From Cytophagaceae bacterium (lineage in GTDB: Bacteria > Bacteroidota > Bacteroidia > Cytophagales > Spirosomataceae): a stretch of DNA of 64,000 nt. Below are positions 1-7,538 of this stretch, in pieces (the stretch's first letter is position 1; each line of letters opens with the position of its first letter). Below the pieces are notes generated by a model. That model saw only the letters and a program-made list of their open reading frames with translations, had not been told where the DNA came from and made no database searches. Location of the stretch: the NCBI GenBank assembly GCA_947460975.1, contig CANHGO010000001.1:558001-622000 (forward strand), read 5' to 3'. Position numbers and translations under genes: made by a program.

Positions 1-1142
1 GAAATAGAAGTCTTAGGTACGATGTAATTTAAAATGGCCGTTGGCGATAACAAACCCCCTGTTGCTCTTGATATTTGATTAATTCCCGCAGTTAATGGAT
101 GAGTAGGAACACCTAATAATGGAGTCAAAGAAGACAACATTTCAACGTTCGTCTCATCACCAAAAATACTAACCCCATTATAGGCTAAATTTCCCATCCG
201 ACTGCCTGGTCCTAATTTAGTTCCATTCAATAAAGATTGGTCACGGTAATCTGTCGATTGCCAATCATCTGCACTTAATGTATTGAAATTAACTTTATAA
301 GCCCACTTATTATTAATAGCCTTCGCGTAACGAATGGAAATATCGCTATAAGGAGTAGTCGCTTCAGAACGATTTGATGCGCTCATGGCACCAACTTTTA
401 CTTGAGCACTTAAACCTTGGTATAAGAACGGTGACTTTGAATTCATCAAAATAATTCCATTCAAAGCATTGGGTCCATATAAAGCAGATGATGCACCTGG
501 AAGTAATTCAACTCCTTCTAAATCTAATTCAGAAATACCTACGATATTACCTACTGAGAAGTTCAAACCTGGAGCTTGGTTATCCATGCCGTCAATTAAC
601 TGAACAACACGTGTATTACCATTGCTATTAAATCCACGCATGTTGATGGATGAAAAACTAAGGGATTGTGTACTCGTTTCAACGCCTTTCATATTTCTTA
701 ATGCATCATAAAAAGAAGGTGCAGCTGACTCTCTGATCGCACGAATGTCCATTTTTTCAATGGTCACCGGAGATTCTAACACGCTTTCTTCAATTCTAGA
801 GGCAGATACAACAACATCCTGACCTAAAGTCGCTTGCTCTTTTAAGGAGATGTTTAAATTTGAATTTGCTGATGATACGACGATTTCTTGGCGTTCATAA
901 CCGACCATAGAAACAGATAAAGTGAAAGGAACTGGTGTCGTTGTGCTTAAGGAAAAATTACCTTTAACATCCGAAATAGTACCAATAACTTTCCCTTTTA
1001 CAGAGATACTAACCCCAATAAGCGCTTCTTTTGAAGCAGCATCACGAACATTTCCAGCTACTTTAGTTTGTGCCATGGCAGCAAAGCTCATAGAGAAAAT
1101 GAAAGCCAGAATGGGTAAGGTTTGAGTAATAATTCTTTTCAT
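1..1142 (-). CDS. TonB-dependent receptor, N-terminal part (truncated by window edge)
   Basis: The reading frame runs leftward from an ATG at 1142 and is still open at base 1, giving about 380 residues. It starts with a signal peptide (MKRIITQ... ending near AMAQ), followed by a carboxypeptidase-like regulatory domain at about residues 27-105 (GNVRDAASKEALIGVSISVKG, SMVGYE) and then the plug domain at about 110-230 (NMRGFNSNGN, LIDGMDNQAPG, LLPGASSALYGPNALNG). This is the classic order of a Bacteroidota outer-membrane receptor that imports a ligand using TonB energy. The barrel lies outside the window, so the substrate cannot be judged. A -7 promoter box lies about 50 bases upstream. The family assignment is firm; the ligand is unknown. 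Confidence 0.93.
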   Translation of the reverse strand, partial: MKRIITQTLPILAFIFSMSFAAMAQTKVAGNVRDAASKEALIGVSISVKGKVIGTISDVKGNFSLSTTTPVPFTLSVSMVGYERQEIVVSSANSNLNISLKEQATLGQDVVVSASRIEESVLESPVTIEKMDIRAIRESAAPSFYDALRNMKGVETSTQSLSFSSINMRGFNSNGNTRVVQLIDGMDNQAPGLNFSVGNIVGISELDLEGVELLPGASSALYGPNALNGIILMNSKSPFLYQGLSAQVKVGAMSASNRSEATTPYSDISIRYAKAINNKWAYKVNFNTLSADDWQSTDYRDQSLLNGTKLGPGSRMGNLAYNGVSIFGDETNVEMLSSLTPLLGVPTHPLTAGINQISRATGGLLSPTAILNYIVPKTSI

Positions 1143-1193
1143 AATGAAGATTTGTTAATTACTTATTTTGATTATTAGGTTACACTTTTGCAA

Positions 1194-1201
1194 CAAAGCT
1201 A
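1194..1201 (-). promoter_or_regulatory. Candidate -7 box for the TonB receptor
   Basis: Read on the minus strand the bases are TAGCTTTG, a full match to the Bacteroidota -7 consensus TAnnTTTG. It lies 52 bases upstream of the receptor ATG. I see no TTG at the usual -33 spacing, so this is a partial promoter match. Confidence 0.45.
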
Positions 1202-1271
1202 CGTAAGATTTATGTAATGGCCACTTGTTGTATCAAAAAATTACTACTTTTTAAGTAAATATTTTTATTTC

Positions 1272-1310
1272 AACAGATGATTTGTATAGGTTATAACCCA
1301 TCTATCTGTT
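1272..1310. repeat. Inverted repeats in the divergent intergenic region
   Basis: A perfect 10-base palindrome, GGTTATAACC, sits at 1289-1298. It is enclosed by a second inverted pair, AACAGAT at 1272-1278 and ATCTGTT at 1304-1310. The element lies between the leftward TonB receptor and the rightward DUF3089 gene. Its position suits an operator shared by the two, but no cognate regulator is visible nearby. Confidence 0.4.
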
Positions 1311-1341
1311 TTTCGATATATAAAAAGGCCTCTTTTCTTCT

Positions 1342-1349
1342 TACATTTG
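1342..1349 (+). promoter_or_regulatory. Candidate -7 box for the DUF3089 gene
   Basis: TACATTTG matches TAnnTTTG exactly and ends 17 bases before the ATG at 1367. That implies a very short untranslated leader. No clear TTG is present at -33. Confidence 0.5.
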
Positions 1350-1366
1350 TTCATTAATGTAGTCCA

Positions 1367-2413
1367 ATGAGAAATTTTTTATTGTATTTGATTGTTTGCG
1401 CTATCACATTGACATTGCAAAATTGCAAACCCTATACCCCTGTGACTTTGCAGGTGCGCTGGAAGGATTCGCCAATACCCCCAGAATCAGACTATTCAGA
1501 TGAAAATAATTGGGCTGCCTTACCTTCGAAAAAGGATGCGGCGGATCGAGTACCCATCGGATCTCCATTTAAGGACGAACAAGCTTCAGCTAAGGCCGAC
1601 GTCTTTTTCATACATCCAACGATATTAACCTACGAACCTACCAATGAATTCAAATGGAATGCAAGCTTCAGCGATGCTTATTTGAATGCTATGGTAGATA
1701 GTTCAACTATCTTAAACCAAGCGACTATTTTTAATGCAGCAGGTCGCATATACGCACCTCGCTACAGGCAGGCCCATTATCATGCATTCGTCACCTCTTT
1801 TAAAGAAGATAAAGCCGCTGCCTTGGATATTGCATATTCTGACGTGAAGAAAGCATTCCAATATTATTTATCCCATTATAATGAGGGAAGGCCCATCATC
1901 ATCGCTTCTCACAGCCAAGGAACTGTTCATGCCACAAGGCTCATGCAGGAGTTTTTTGATGGGAAAGAACTTCAAAAGCAATTGGTTTCTGCCTATATCA
2001 TAGGAATTGCCACACCCAAAAATATATTTCAACAAATTAAACCATGCGAAAAACCGACTCAAACGGGTTGCTTTATTGCATACACCACTTTTTTACAAGG
2101 ATATTTACCTGATTGGCATCCCAAAACTCCTACGGAACTTGTATCTACTAATCCATTAACTTGGACTTTGGACGACAATTTTGCTCCCAAAGAATTAAAT
2201 CCAGGTGGTGTGTCCTATGGATTCAAATGGGTCAAAAATTTTGCGGATGCACAAAATCATTTAGGGGTATTGTGGACTAACACCCCTTATGTTTTTGGTC
2301 GATCTTTTGTCCATTTAAAAAATTGGCACAAAGCTGATTTAAACCTTTTTTATGCCCCTATTCGAGAAAATGCAAAAGCCCGAGTTGATGCATTTATTAG
2401 CCAAAAACATTAA
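1367..2413 (+). CDS. DUF3089 family lipoprotein, alpha/beta-hydrolase-like
   Basis: The 348-residue product begins with a lipoprotein signal whose lipobox ends LQNC (Cys20), so it should be anchored to a membrane facing the periplasm or surface. The body matches the DUF3089 pattern: FFIHPT near residue 81, KWNA near 97, and the nucleophile elbow SHSQG at 181-185, with Ser183 as the probable catalytic serine. The family is thought to be serine hydrolases, but the substrate is not known. The following mannose-1-phosphate guanylyltransferase starts one base after its stop, so the two are probably co-transcribed. The ATG at 1367 is supported by the signal peptide. Confidence 0.85.
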   Translation: MRNFLLYLIVCAITLTLQNCKPYTPVTLQVRWKDSPIPPESDYSDENNWAALPSKKDAADRVPIGSPFKDEQASAKADVFFIHPTILTYEPTNEFKWNASFSDAYLNAMVDSSTILNQATIFNAAGRIYAPRYRQAHYHAFVTSFKEDKAAALDIAYSDVKKAFQYYLSHYNEGRPIIIASHSQGTVHATRLMQEFFDGKELQKQLVSAYIIGIATPKNIFQQIKPCEKPTQTGCFIAYTTFLQGYLPDWHPKTPTELVSTNPLTWTLDDNFAPKELNPGGVSYGFKWVKNFADAQNHLGVLWTNTPYVFGRSFVHLKNWHKADLNLFYAPIRENAKARVDAFISQKH

Positions 2414-2414
2414 T

Positions 2415-3479
2415 ATGAAAAATACGTTCTTGATTATCATGGCGGGCGGAATTGGTACTCGCTTTTGGCCCATCAGCAGAAGTGCAAATCCTAAACAATT
2501 TCATGATGTCCTAGGGGTGGGCAAAACGATGCTCCAACAAACTGCTGAGCGTTTTGAGGGAATCATCCCAAAAGAAAATATTTATGTGGTGACAAGCACT
2601 GAATTTGCGGATTTAGTGAAAGAGCAATTGCCTTATTTACATGCTGATCAAATTCTTAAGGAACCACAACGAAGAAATACTGCTCCATGTATTGCCTATG
2701 CGGCCTATAAAATTGGCAAAAAACATCCTAAAGCTAAGCTAATTGTAGCTCCCGCTGACCATGTAATCCTGAAAGAAGAGGCCTTCAAGTCCCGTATTAA
2801 AGAAGCACTGGAAGCTGCATCAGAATCTCATTTAGTCACTTTAGGGATTGTGCCTACCCGGCCAGATACCGGTTATGGGTATATTCAATATCAACCCAGC
2901 GAAGAAGTAGCCAAAGTAGTTAAAACATTTACGGAAAAGCCGAATATTGAATTGGCCGAAGCATTTTTAGATAGCGGTGAATATGTATGGAATGCTGGCA
3001 TATTCATTTTCAGTATTCCTACTTTCAAAAAAGAATTAGAAAAGCAATTATCTCGTATGGCTGAACAGTTTGAAGAGGGGGGAAATGCTTATTATACTAA
3101 TCAGGAAGAAGAATTTATCCGGAAAGTTTATGGGGTATGCAAAAGTATTTCCATTGACAACGGCATCATGGAAAAAGCGCAAAATGTCAAAGTAATCCTC
3201 GCGGATATTGGTTGGTCTGATCTGGGCACCTGGAAATCTCTTTACGAGATTAAAGAAAAAGACGAAAAACAAAATGTGATCGAAGGAAAAGTACTCATTT
3301 ATGATACCGAAAAATGCATCATTAAAACACCCCATCATAAATTAGTGGTGGTGCATGGTTTGCAAAATTACATTGTAGCGGAACATGGGAATGCACTAAT
3401 GATTTGTCCGAAGGAGCAAGAACAACAGGTAAAATTATTTGTAGAGGAAGCCACTAAAGTTGGCATAGAATTCAGCTAA
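2415..3479 (+). CDS. manC: Mannose-1-phosphate guanylyltransferase (GDP-mannose pyrophosphorylase)
   Basis: This 354-residue protein makes GDP-mannose from mannose-1-phosphate and GTP, a precursor of surface polysaccharide and protein glycosylation. The nucleotidyltransferase signature AGGIGTRFWPISR lies at residues 10-22. Further family motifs are APADH, FTEKP, YVWNAGIFIF and WSDLGTW. It is the short form, without the C-terminal phosphomannose isomerase cupin of longer ManC proteins. An upstream ATG at 2352 in the same frame would overlap the preceding gene by 62 bases and adds residues before the conserved beta strand, so I take 2415, one base after the upstream stop. Its stop overlaps the convergent regulator gene by four bases. 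Confidence 0.93.
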   Translation: MKNTFLIIMAGGIGTRFWPISRSANPKQFHDVLGVGKTMLQQTAERFEGIIPKENIYVVTSTEFADLVKEQLPYLHADQILKEPQRRNTAPCIAYAAYKIGKKHPKAKLIVAPADHVILKEEAFKSRIKEALEAASESHLVTLGIVPTRPDTGYGYIQYQPSEEVAKVVKTFTEKPNIELAEAFLDSGEYVWNAGIFIFSIPTFKKELEKQLSRMAEQFEEGGNAYYTNQEEEFIRKVYGVCKSISIDNGIMEKAQNVKVILADIGWSDLGTWKSLYEIKEKDEKQNVIEGKVLIYDTEKCIIKTPHHKLVVVHGLQNYIVAEHGNALMICPKEQEQQVKLFVEEATKVGIEFS

Positions 3480-4363
3480 GCATTTTCAGCCAAATCAATT
3501 AACGACTGAAAATCCATCAATAATTTTATATTTTCAGGCACTTTGCAAGTAGTTTGGAGCGCTTGATATCCCGTCAAAACAATTTTACTTTTTGGCAAGT
3601 CTTTACTCATCTTACTTAAATAATCGTCGATTAAATCCAAATTGGGTTCACTGGTAAAAACAGAAAAAACATAGTCTGGTTGATGGATTTCATAAGCCAA
3701 CAATAACTCCTCATAAGGCAAAGATTGACCCAAATAAACAACGGAGTGCGCGCGAGCGCGTAGGATAAAATTCGCAAATAAGATTCCTATTTCGTGCAAT
3801 TCGCGCTCAGGAAGATATAATAAAAACTTTTTTGAATGAGGTTTCAAATTAAGGTCTTGAGCATCAATGGCCGCAATCACTTTTTGGCGAATCAAATGGC
3901 TTATGAAGTGTTCTTGAGCCGGCCCCACAGAACCTGAAAGCCAAAGAGTTCCTAAACGACGCATGAAAGGGTGAATGATGTTCAGCATGTAGCTTTCAAA
4001 ACCATGCTTATTCACAATATTTTGGGTTAATTGCTGGAACTTCAATTCATCTAAATCCAACATAGCTAATGTCAGCGCTTGGATTTGTTCAGGATCACTT
4101 AAAACGTTATTGGAAAAGGCCAAGATGTGCCTAAAAATTTCCTCCTTCGACATTTTGACAATGCTGGAAATTTTAAATCCGCCCTTATTCTGCAGTAAAG
4201 CGATGTTTAAGACCAACTTCAGTTCCTCATCGCCATAAAATCGGATATTGGTTTCTGTCCGGCAAGGATTTAAAATGCCGTATCGTTGTTCCCATATTCG
4301 CAAAGTATGTGCTTTAATCCCACTTAGATGCTCTAAATCTTTGATCGAATAGTACTTCTTCAT
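3476..4363 (-). CDS. CarH-like MerR regulator with adenosylcobalamin photosensor domain
   Basis: This is a 295-residue MerR-type repressor. A winged-helix DNA-binding domain covers residues 1-75 (YSIKDLEHLSGIKAHTLRIW, WEQRYGIL). A four-helix-bundle and Rossmann cobalamin-binding module covers about 95-295. The light-sensor residues known from CarH are all present: the W-x9-EH motif is Trp141...Glu151-His152 in the helical bundle, and E-L-H-E-I-G at 188-193 supplies His190, the expected cobalt ligand. Members of this family bind adenosylcobalamin in the dark, form DNA-bound tetramers and release DNA on illumination. Its upstream neighbour on the same strand is the carotenoid gene cruF, the typical target class. 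Two short palindromes lie just upstream. Light sensing is inferred from residues, not shown. Confidence 0.88.
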   Translation of the reverse strand: MKKYYSIKDLEHLSGIKAHTLRIWEQRYGILNPCRTETNIRFYGDEELKLVLNIALLQNKGGFKISSIVKMSKEEIFRHILAFSNNVLSDPEQIQALTLAMLDLDELKFQQLTQNIVNKHGFESYMLNIIHPFMRRLGTLWLSGSVGPAQEHFISHLIRQKVIAAIDAQDLNLKPHSKKFLLYLPERELHEIGILFANFILRARAHSVVYLGQSLPYEELLLAYEIHQPDYVFSVFTSEPNLDLIDDYLSKMSKDLPKSKIVLTGYQALQTTCKVPENIKLLMDFQSLIDLAENA

Positions 4364-4371
4364 AAAAAAAT

Positions 4372-4397
4372 ATTACTGTAATTTAGAAGTTTAACTT
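4372..4397. promoter_or_regulatory. Candidate operator: two phased 11-base palindromes before the CarH-like gene
   Basis: ATTACTGTAAT at 4372-4382 and AAGTTTAACTT at 4387-4397 are each perfect odd-centred palindromes, with centres 15 bases apart. They fill most of the 58-base gap between cruF and the regulator ATG. The half sequence AAGTTTAA recurs at 5064-5071, just before the cruF start. This fits an autoregulatory site for a multimeric MerR protein; the role is inferred from position and symmetry only. Confidence 0.4.
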
Positions 4398-4421
4398 AAT
4401 AATTTCTCAAAATGTTTTAAA

Positions 4422-5057
4422 TCAAAAAAATTGCAATAAAAGCCAATGCCCCAAGAAGAACAGAAATTGGAGCATAGCAATTAATCGAAATAGACTAGAC
4501 TTTGAAGGCCATGGGCCCGACTGGTAAACATATTGAAAGAAAAAACTAATAACCCACCAAGCTACAAAATTTTGAACAGGTACTTGTACATTTGACCAAT
4601 GCCAAAAATCAAAATGAATAGCCACGGGCTCAATCAATAAATCCAATGCCGTCATTAATCCTGCGCCCAGAGCCGCCTTGCCTATTTTACCCCCTGCATT
4701 CCATTCTTCCACCACGGCATTTGTGCTCATCAATAAAATAATCCAATTCAACCCGATGGTTAACGGCACATTTGCCAACTTCAATCCAAGGGTATTTCCG
4801 TAGCTATAACTTCCAAAAATCAAACCTGTCCGGACACCTTGTACCTCGACTAGCCAAGCAGCTATCGCAATAAAAAATAAGACCAGATAAGTACTAAAAG
4901 AAGGTCTTGGATGATAAAAAATACAAATAAATGCGGTAAACCAAAGGTTTAAAGGAACTAATGAAATGAATAAATTTTGAGTCGCTGGGATATGCATGCC
5001 TATTAAGCCAGCTGCATACAATACCATCAAAAAACGCTTTAGATAAACAGGATTCAT
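4422..5057 (-). CDS. cruF: Carotenoid biosynthesis membrane protein, CruF-like (carotenoid 1',2'-hydratase family)
   Basis: This 211-residue integral membrane protein has about seven hydrophobic segments. It carries features of the Caroten_synth family (PF04240): GSYSYGN near residue 83, ALGAGLMTALDLLIEPVA near 130, HFDFWHW near 150 and VPVQNFVAWW near 160. Family members hydrate the 1',2' double bond of acyclic psi-end carotenoids, as in myxol, saproxanthin and flexixanthin pathways. The rest of a carotenoid pathway is not in the window. It lies 58 bases upstream of the CarH-like regulator in the same direction, which suggests light-controlled pigment synthesis. The exact product is inferred from the family. 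Confidence 0.85.
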   Translation of the reverse strand: MNPVYLKRFLMVLYAAGLIGMHIPATQNLFISLVPLNLWFTAFICIFYHPRPSFSTYLVLFFIAIAAWLVEVQGVRTGLIFGSYSYGNTLGLKLANVPLTIGLNWIILLMSTNAVVEEWNAGGKIGKAALGAGLMTALDLLIEPVAIHFDFWHWSNVQVPVQNFVAWWVISFFFQYVYQSGPWPSKSSLFRLIAMLQFLFFLGHWLLLQFF

Positions 5058-5072
5058 ATCTACAAGTTTAAT

Positions 5073-5101
5073 GAAAAAGTCCCAGCATCGCTACCGGGAC
5101 T
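5073..5101 (-). terminator. Rho-independent terminator after tRNA-His
   Basis: Read on the minus strand, AGTCCC and GGGACT (5101-5096 and 5083-5078) form a 6-bp stem with a 12-base loop, directly followed by a run of T (complement of 5073-5077). It sits 15 bases beyond the tRNA end and 16 bases before the cruF ATG, so it also lies in the cruF leader. Confidence 0.65.
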
Positions 5102-5115
5102 CTCATTTTCTAAAT

Positions 5116-5193
5116 TGGGGCGGATGATGGGACTCGAACCCACGACCAAGCGCACCACAAACGCCTACTCTAACCAACTGAGCTACAACCGCC
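5116..5193 (-). tRNA. tRNA-His (anticodon GTG), CCA encoded
   Basis: The minus-strand sequence folds as a cloverleaf. The acceptor has the extra G-1:C73 pair that marks tRNA-His. The D arm is GCTC/GAGT, the anticodon arm has loop TTGTGGT with anticodon GTG, and the T arm is GTGGG-TTCGAGT-CCCAT. Bases 5118-5116 encode the 3' CCA. One acceptor pair (position 5 with 68) is T-T rather than Watson-Crick. A full -33/-7 promoter lies just upstream and a terminator just downstream, so it is a single-gene unit. Confidence 0.95.
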
Positions 5194-5204
5194 ATTTAGG
5201 ACTG

Positions 5205-5234
5205 CAAAAATACGAAATGGAAGGTATATTGCAA
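5205..5234 (-). promoter_or_regulatory. Promoter of tRNA-His (TTG-N19-TATTTTTG)
   Basis: On the minus strand TTG (5234-5232) is followed after 19 bases by TATTTTTG (5212-5205), a complete Bacteroidota -33/-7 promoter. The box ends 12 bases before the tRNA 5' end, which agrees with a start at or just before the mature end. Confidence 0.75.
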
Positions 5235-5243
5235 AACTGAAAT

Positions 5244-5276
5244 CAAAAAAAGGGAGAGAATTTAAAATCTCTCCCC
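5244..5276 (-). terminator. Terminator of sodA
   Basis: On the minus strand GGGAGAGA and TCTCTCCC (5275-5268 and 5259-5252) form an 8-bp stem with an 8-base loop. Seven T follow (complement of 5244-5251). It starts 7 bases after the sodA stop. Confidence 0.85.
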
Positions 5277-5282
5277 TGAAAT

Positions 5283-5894
5283 TTATTTTTGAGCAGATAA
5301 ATAACGCGCTTCCGCCTTATTCCAATCCACTACATTCCAAAATGCATCCACATAATCCGGACGTTTATTTTGAAACTTTAAATAATAAGCATGCTCCCAA
5401 ACATCTAATCCAATCACAGGAAACCCTTTTACATCAGCCACGTCCATCAAAGGATTATCTTGGTTGGGTGTAGAAGAAACCGCTACTGAACCGTCTTTTT
5501 GGGCCACTAACCAAGCCCAACCTGAACCAAAACGAGTAATAGATGCTTTTTTGAATTCCTCCTTAAAGCCATCAAATGAACCAAATTTAGCATCGATCGC
5601 TTTTCCTAAGGTGCCAACAGGCGCGCCTCCTCCCGTAGGAGATAAAATATTCCAAAACAAATCGTGGTTGTAATGTCCACCGCCATTATTTCTTACGGCA
5701 GGCGCTAAAGTGGATATCGTTGAAAATAATTCCAACAACGTTTTTCCTTCTAAAGGAGTACCTGTCACGGCAGCATTTAAATTGGTGACGTAGGCATTAT
5801 GGTGGCGATCATGGTGAATCTCCATCGTCAAAGCGTCAAAATTAGGCTCTAATGCATTGTTTGCATAAGGCAAGGGTGCTAGTTCAAAAGACAT
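5283..5894 (-). CDS. sodA: Superoxide dismutase, Mn-type signature
   Basis: This 203-residue cytoplasmic enzyme (no signal peptide) dismutes superoxide to oxygen and hydrogen peroxide. The four metal ligands are visible: His27 in EIHHDRHH, His77 in HYNHDLFW, Asp164 and His168 in [12 protein letters not shown] at 71-74 before the second ligand and the NQDNPL motif near residue 144, with Gln rather than Ala, are typical of manganese enzymes, although cambialistic activity cannot be excluded. It has its own terminator and stands as a single transcription unit between tRNA-His and tadA. Confidence 0.96.
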   Translation of the reverse strand: MSFELAPLPYANNALEPNFDALTMEIHHDRHHNAYVTNLNAAVTGTPLEGKTLLELFSTISTLAPAVRNNGGGHYNHDLFWNILSPTGGGAPVGTLGKAIDAKFGSFDGFKEEFKKASITRFGSGWAWLVAQKDGSVAVSSTPNQDNPLMDVADVKGFPVIGLDVWEHAYYLKFQNKRPDYVDAFWNVVDWNKAEARYLSAQK

Positions 5895-6006
5895 ATAGAT
5901 ATTAATTTATGTTTAAGGGGCAGAAAAATTTCTACCTAGGTAAAAACGTATTGAAGAATAAAATTACTAATCATTAATAATCATACCATGTTAAAACTCT
6001 TTTTTT

Positions 6007-6447
6007 TTAACGCCGCATGGAAAAAAATTCCTTTAACAGCAGCGCTGATTCTTCGGCTAAAATTCCTGAGGTCACCTCCGTTTTGGGGTGTAAAATATCT
6101 TTCCCTAGGCTCAAAAAACCTCTTTTATCCTCAGATGCACCAAAAACCAGTCGGCCTAACTGAGACCAATAAATAGCTCCAGCACACATTAAACAAGGCT
6201 CTAAAGTCACATAAAGCGTGCAATCTTTTAAATATTTGGCTCCGATGGTTTGAGCGGCAGACGTGATCGCTAACATTTCAGCATGCGCGGTGACGTCGGT
6301 CAGCATCTCGGTCTGATTATAAGCTTTCGCCACAATCTTTCCTTGGCACACAACCACCGCCCCCACTGGGATTTCTTCCTCCTCTAAGGCGCGTTCGGCT
6401 TGTTTCAAGGCTAAACTCATGTAATATGCGTCTTCGTTCAGAGTCAT
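6007..6447 (-). CDS. tadA: tRNA-specific adenosine deaminase
   Basis: This 146-residue zinc deaminase converts adenosine 34 of tRNA-Arg(ACG) to inosine for wobble decoding. The catalytic HAE is at residues 55-57 (His55 zinc ligand, Glu57 proton shuttle), and the PCLMC motif at 84-88 supplies Cys85 and Cys88. Its length is normal for TadA. The ATG overlaps the aroC stop as ATGA, so the two are translationally coupled. Confidence 0.93.
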   Translation of the reverse strand: MTLNEDAYYMSLALKQAERALEEEEIPVGAVVVCQGKIVAKAYNQTEMLTDVTAHAEMLAITSAAQTIGAKYLKDCTLYVTLEPCLMCAGAIYWSQLGRLVFGASEDKRGFLSLGKDILHPKTEVTSGILAEESALLLKEFFSMRR

Positions 6448-7532
6448 TTTTGAGGCATCTGAATCACTTGATTCCTTAAATAAAAATCCAATAAAACGAT
6501 GGCCGCCATCGCTTCTACAATGGGAACTGCCCTAGGAACCACACAGGGATCATGCCTACCCTTTCCTGATACGGTAATTTTATCTCCTGTCTCATTCACA
6601 CTGTCTTGATCCTGCATGATGGTAGCGACCGGCTTGAAAGCAACTCTAAAATAAATAGGCTCGCCATTTGAAATTCCTCCTTGAATACCTCCTGAATGAT
6701 TTGTCAAAGTCCTTAAGCTGCCATCTGCTTGTTTTTCAATGATGTCATTGTGCTGTGACCCTCTTAACTCTACTCCAGAAAAACCACTCCCATATTCAAA
6801 TCCTTTTACGGCATTAATGCTTAACATCGCTTTGCCTAATTCCGCATGAAGTTTATCAAATACAGGTTCTCCCAATCCCACTGGACATCCTGTAATATAA
6901 GCAGATATAACACCTCCGACCGAATCCCCCTGTTTCCTTATATCGTCAATGTACGTGAACATTTTTTCAGCTAAAATTGGATCTGGGCAACGAACGGCGT
7001 TGGACTCGGTTACAGATAAGTCCAACTGTTCAACGGGCGTTTCCAATTTCATAGTACCTACTTGGGATACATAGGCAGTAATTTTTACGCCTAGCTGACT
7101 TAAAACCATTTTGGCTAATGCGCCTGCAGCTACACGGGCGACCGTCTCACGTGCTGAACTACGTCCTCCTCCCCGGTAATCTCTCAACCCATATTTAGCA
7201 AAATAGGTATAATCTGCATGCGAGGGTCTAAATTGGTCCGCAATATGCGTATAATCTTTAGATCGCTGGTCGCCATTCCACACGAGCATGGCGATAGGCG
7301 TACCCGTTGTCTTACCTTCAAAAACACCCGATAAAACTTCGATGGAATCCGCTTCTTTTCTTTGAGTAGTAATGCGCGACTGACCTGGTTTCCTTCGATC
7401 TAACTCAGATTGCACAAAATCTAGGTCGAAAGTTATCCCTGAAGGACAACCTTGAACAATAACTCCCACAGCGGGTCCATGGGATTCCCCGAAAGTACTA
7501 ATCTGAAATAATTTTCCGTATATACTACTCAT
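6444..7532 (-). CDS. aroC: Chorismate synthase
   Basis: This 362-residue enzyme catalyses the last shikimate-pathway step, 5-enolpyruvylshikimate-3-phosphate to chorismate, with reduced FMN. Family signatures are present in order: [18 protein letters not shown] near residue 16, [15 protein letters not shown] near 46, [13 protein letters not shown] near 117, SVGGVI near 203, and [13 protein letters not shown] near 326. The gene sits six bases after batD and overlaps tadA. It feeds the menF and trpA products encoded elsewhere in the window. Confidence 0.97.
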   Translation of the reverse strand: MSSIYGKLFQISTFGESHGPAVGVIVQGCPSGITFDLDFVQSELDRRKPGQSRITTQRKEADSIEVLSGVFEGKTTGTPIAMLVWNGDQRSKDYTHIADQFRPSHADYTYFAKYGLRDYRGGGRSSARETVARVAAGALAKMVLSQLGVKITAYVSQVGTMKLETPVEQLDLSVTESNAVRCPDPILAEKMFTYIDDIRKQGDSVGGVISAYITGCPVGLGEPVFDKLHAELGKAMLSINAVKGFEYGSGFSGVELRGSQHNDIIEKQADGSLRTLTNHSGGIQGGISNGEPIYFRVAFKPVATIMQDQDSVNETGDKITVSGKGRHDPCVVPRAVPIVEAMAAIVLLDFYLRNQVIQMPQK

Positions 7533-7538
7533 ATCTTT

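Noticed and set aside
922-1125. A 67-codon rightward frame opposite the TonB receptor start
   Set aside because: It lies wholly antisense to the receptor signal peptide and carboxypeptidase-like domain, with no recognisable domain of its own.
2352-2414. Alternative upstream ATG of the mannose-1-phosphate guanylyltransferase
   Set aside because: It would overlap the DUF3089 gene by 62 bases and adds 21 non-conserved residues before the nucleotidyltransferase strand; ATG 2415 is standard.
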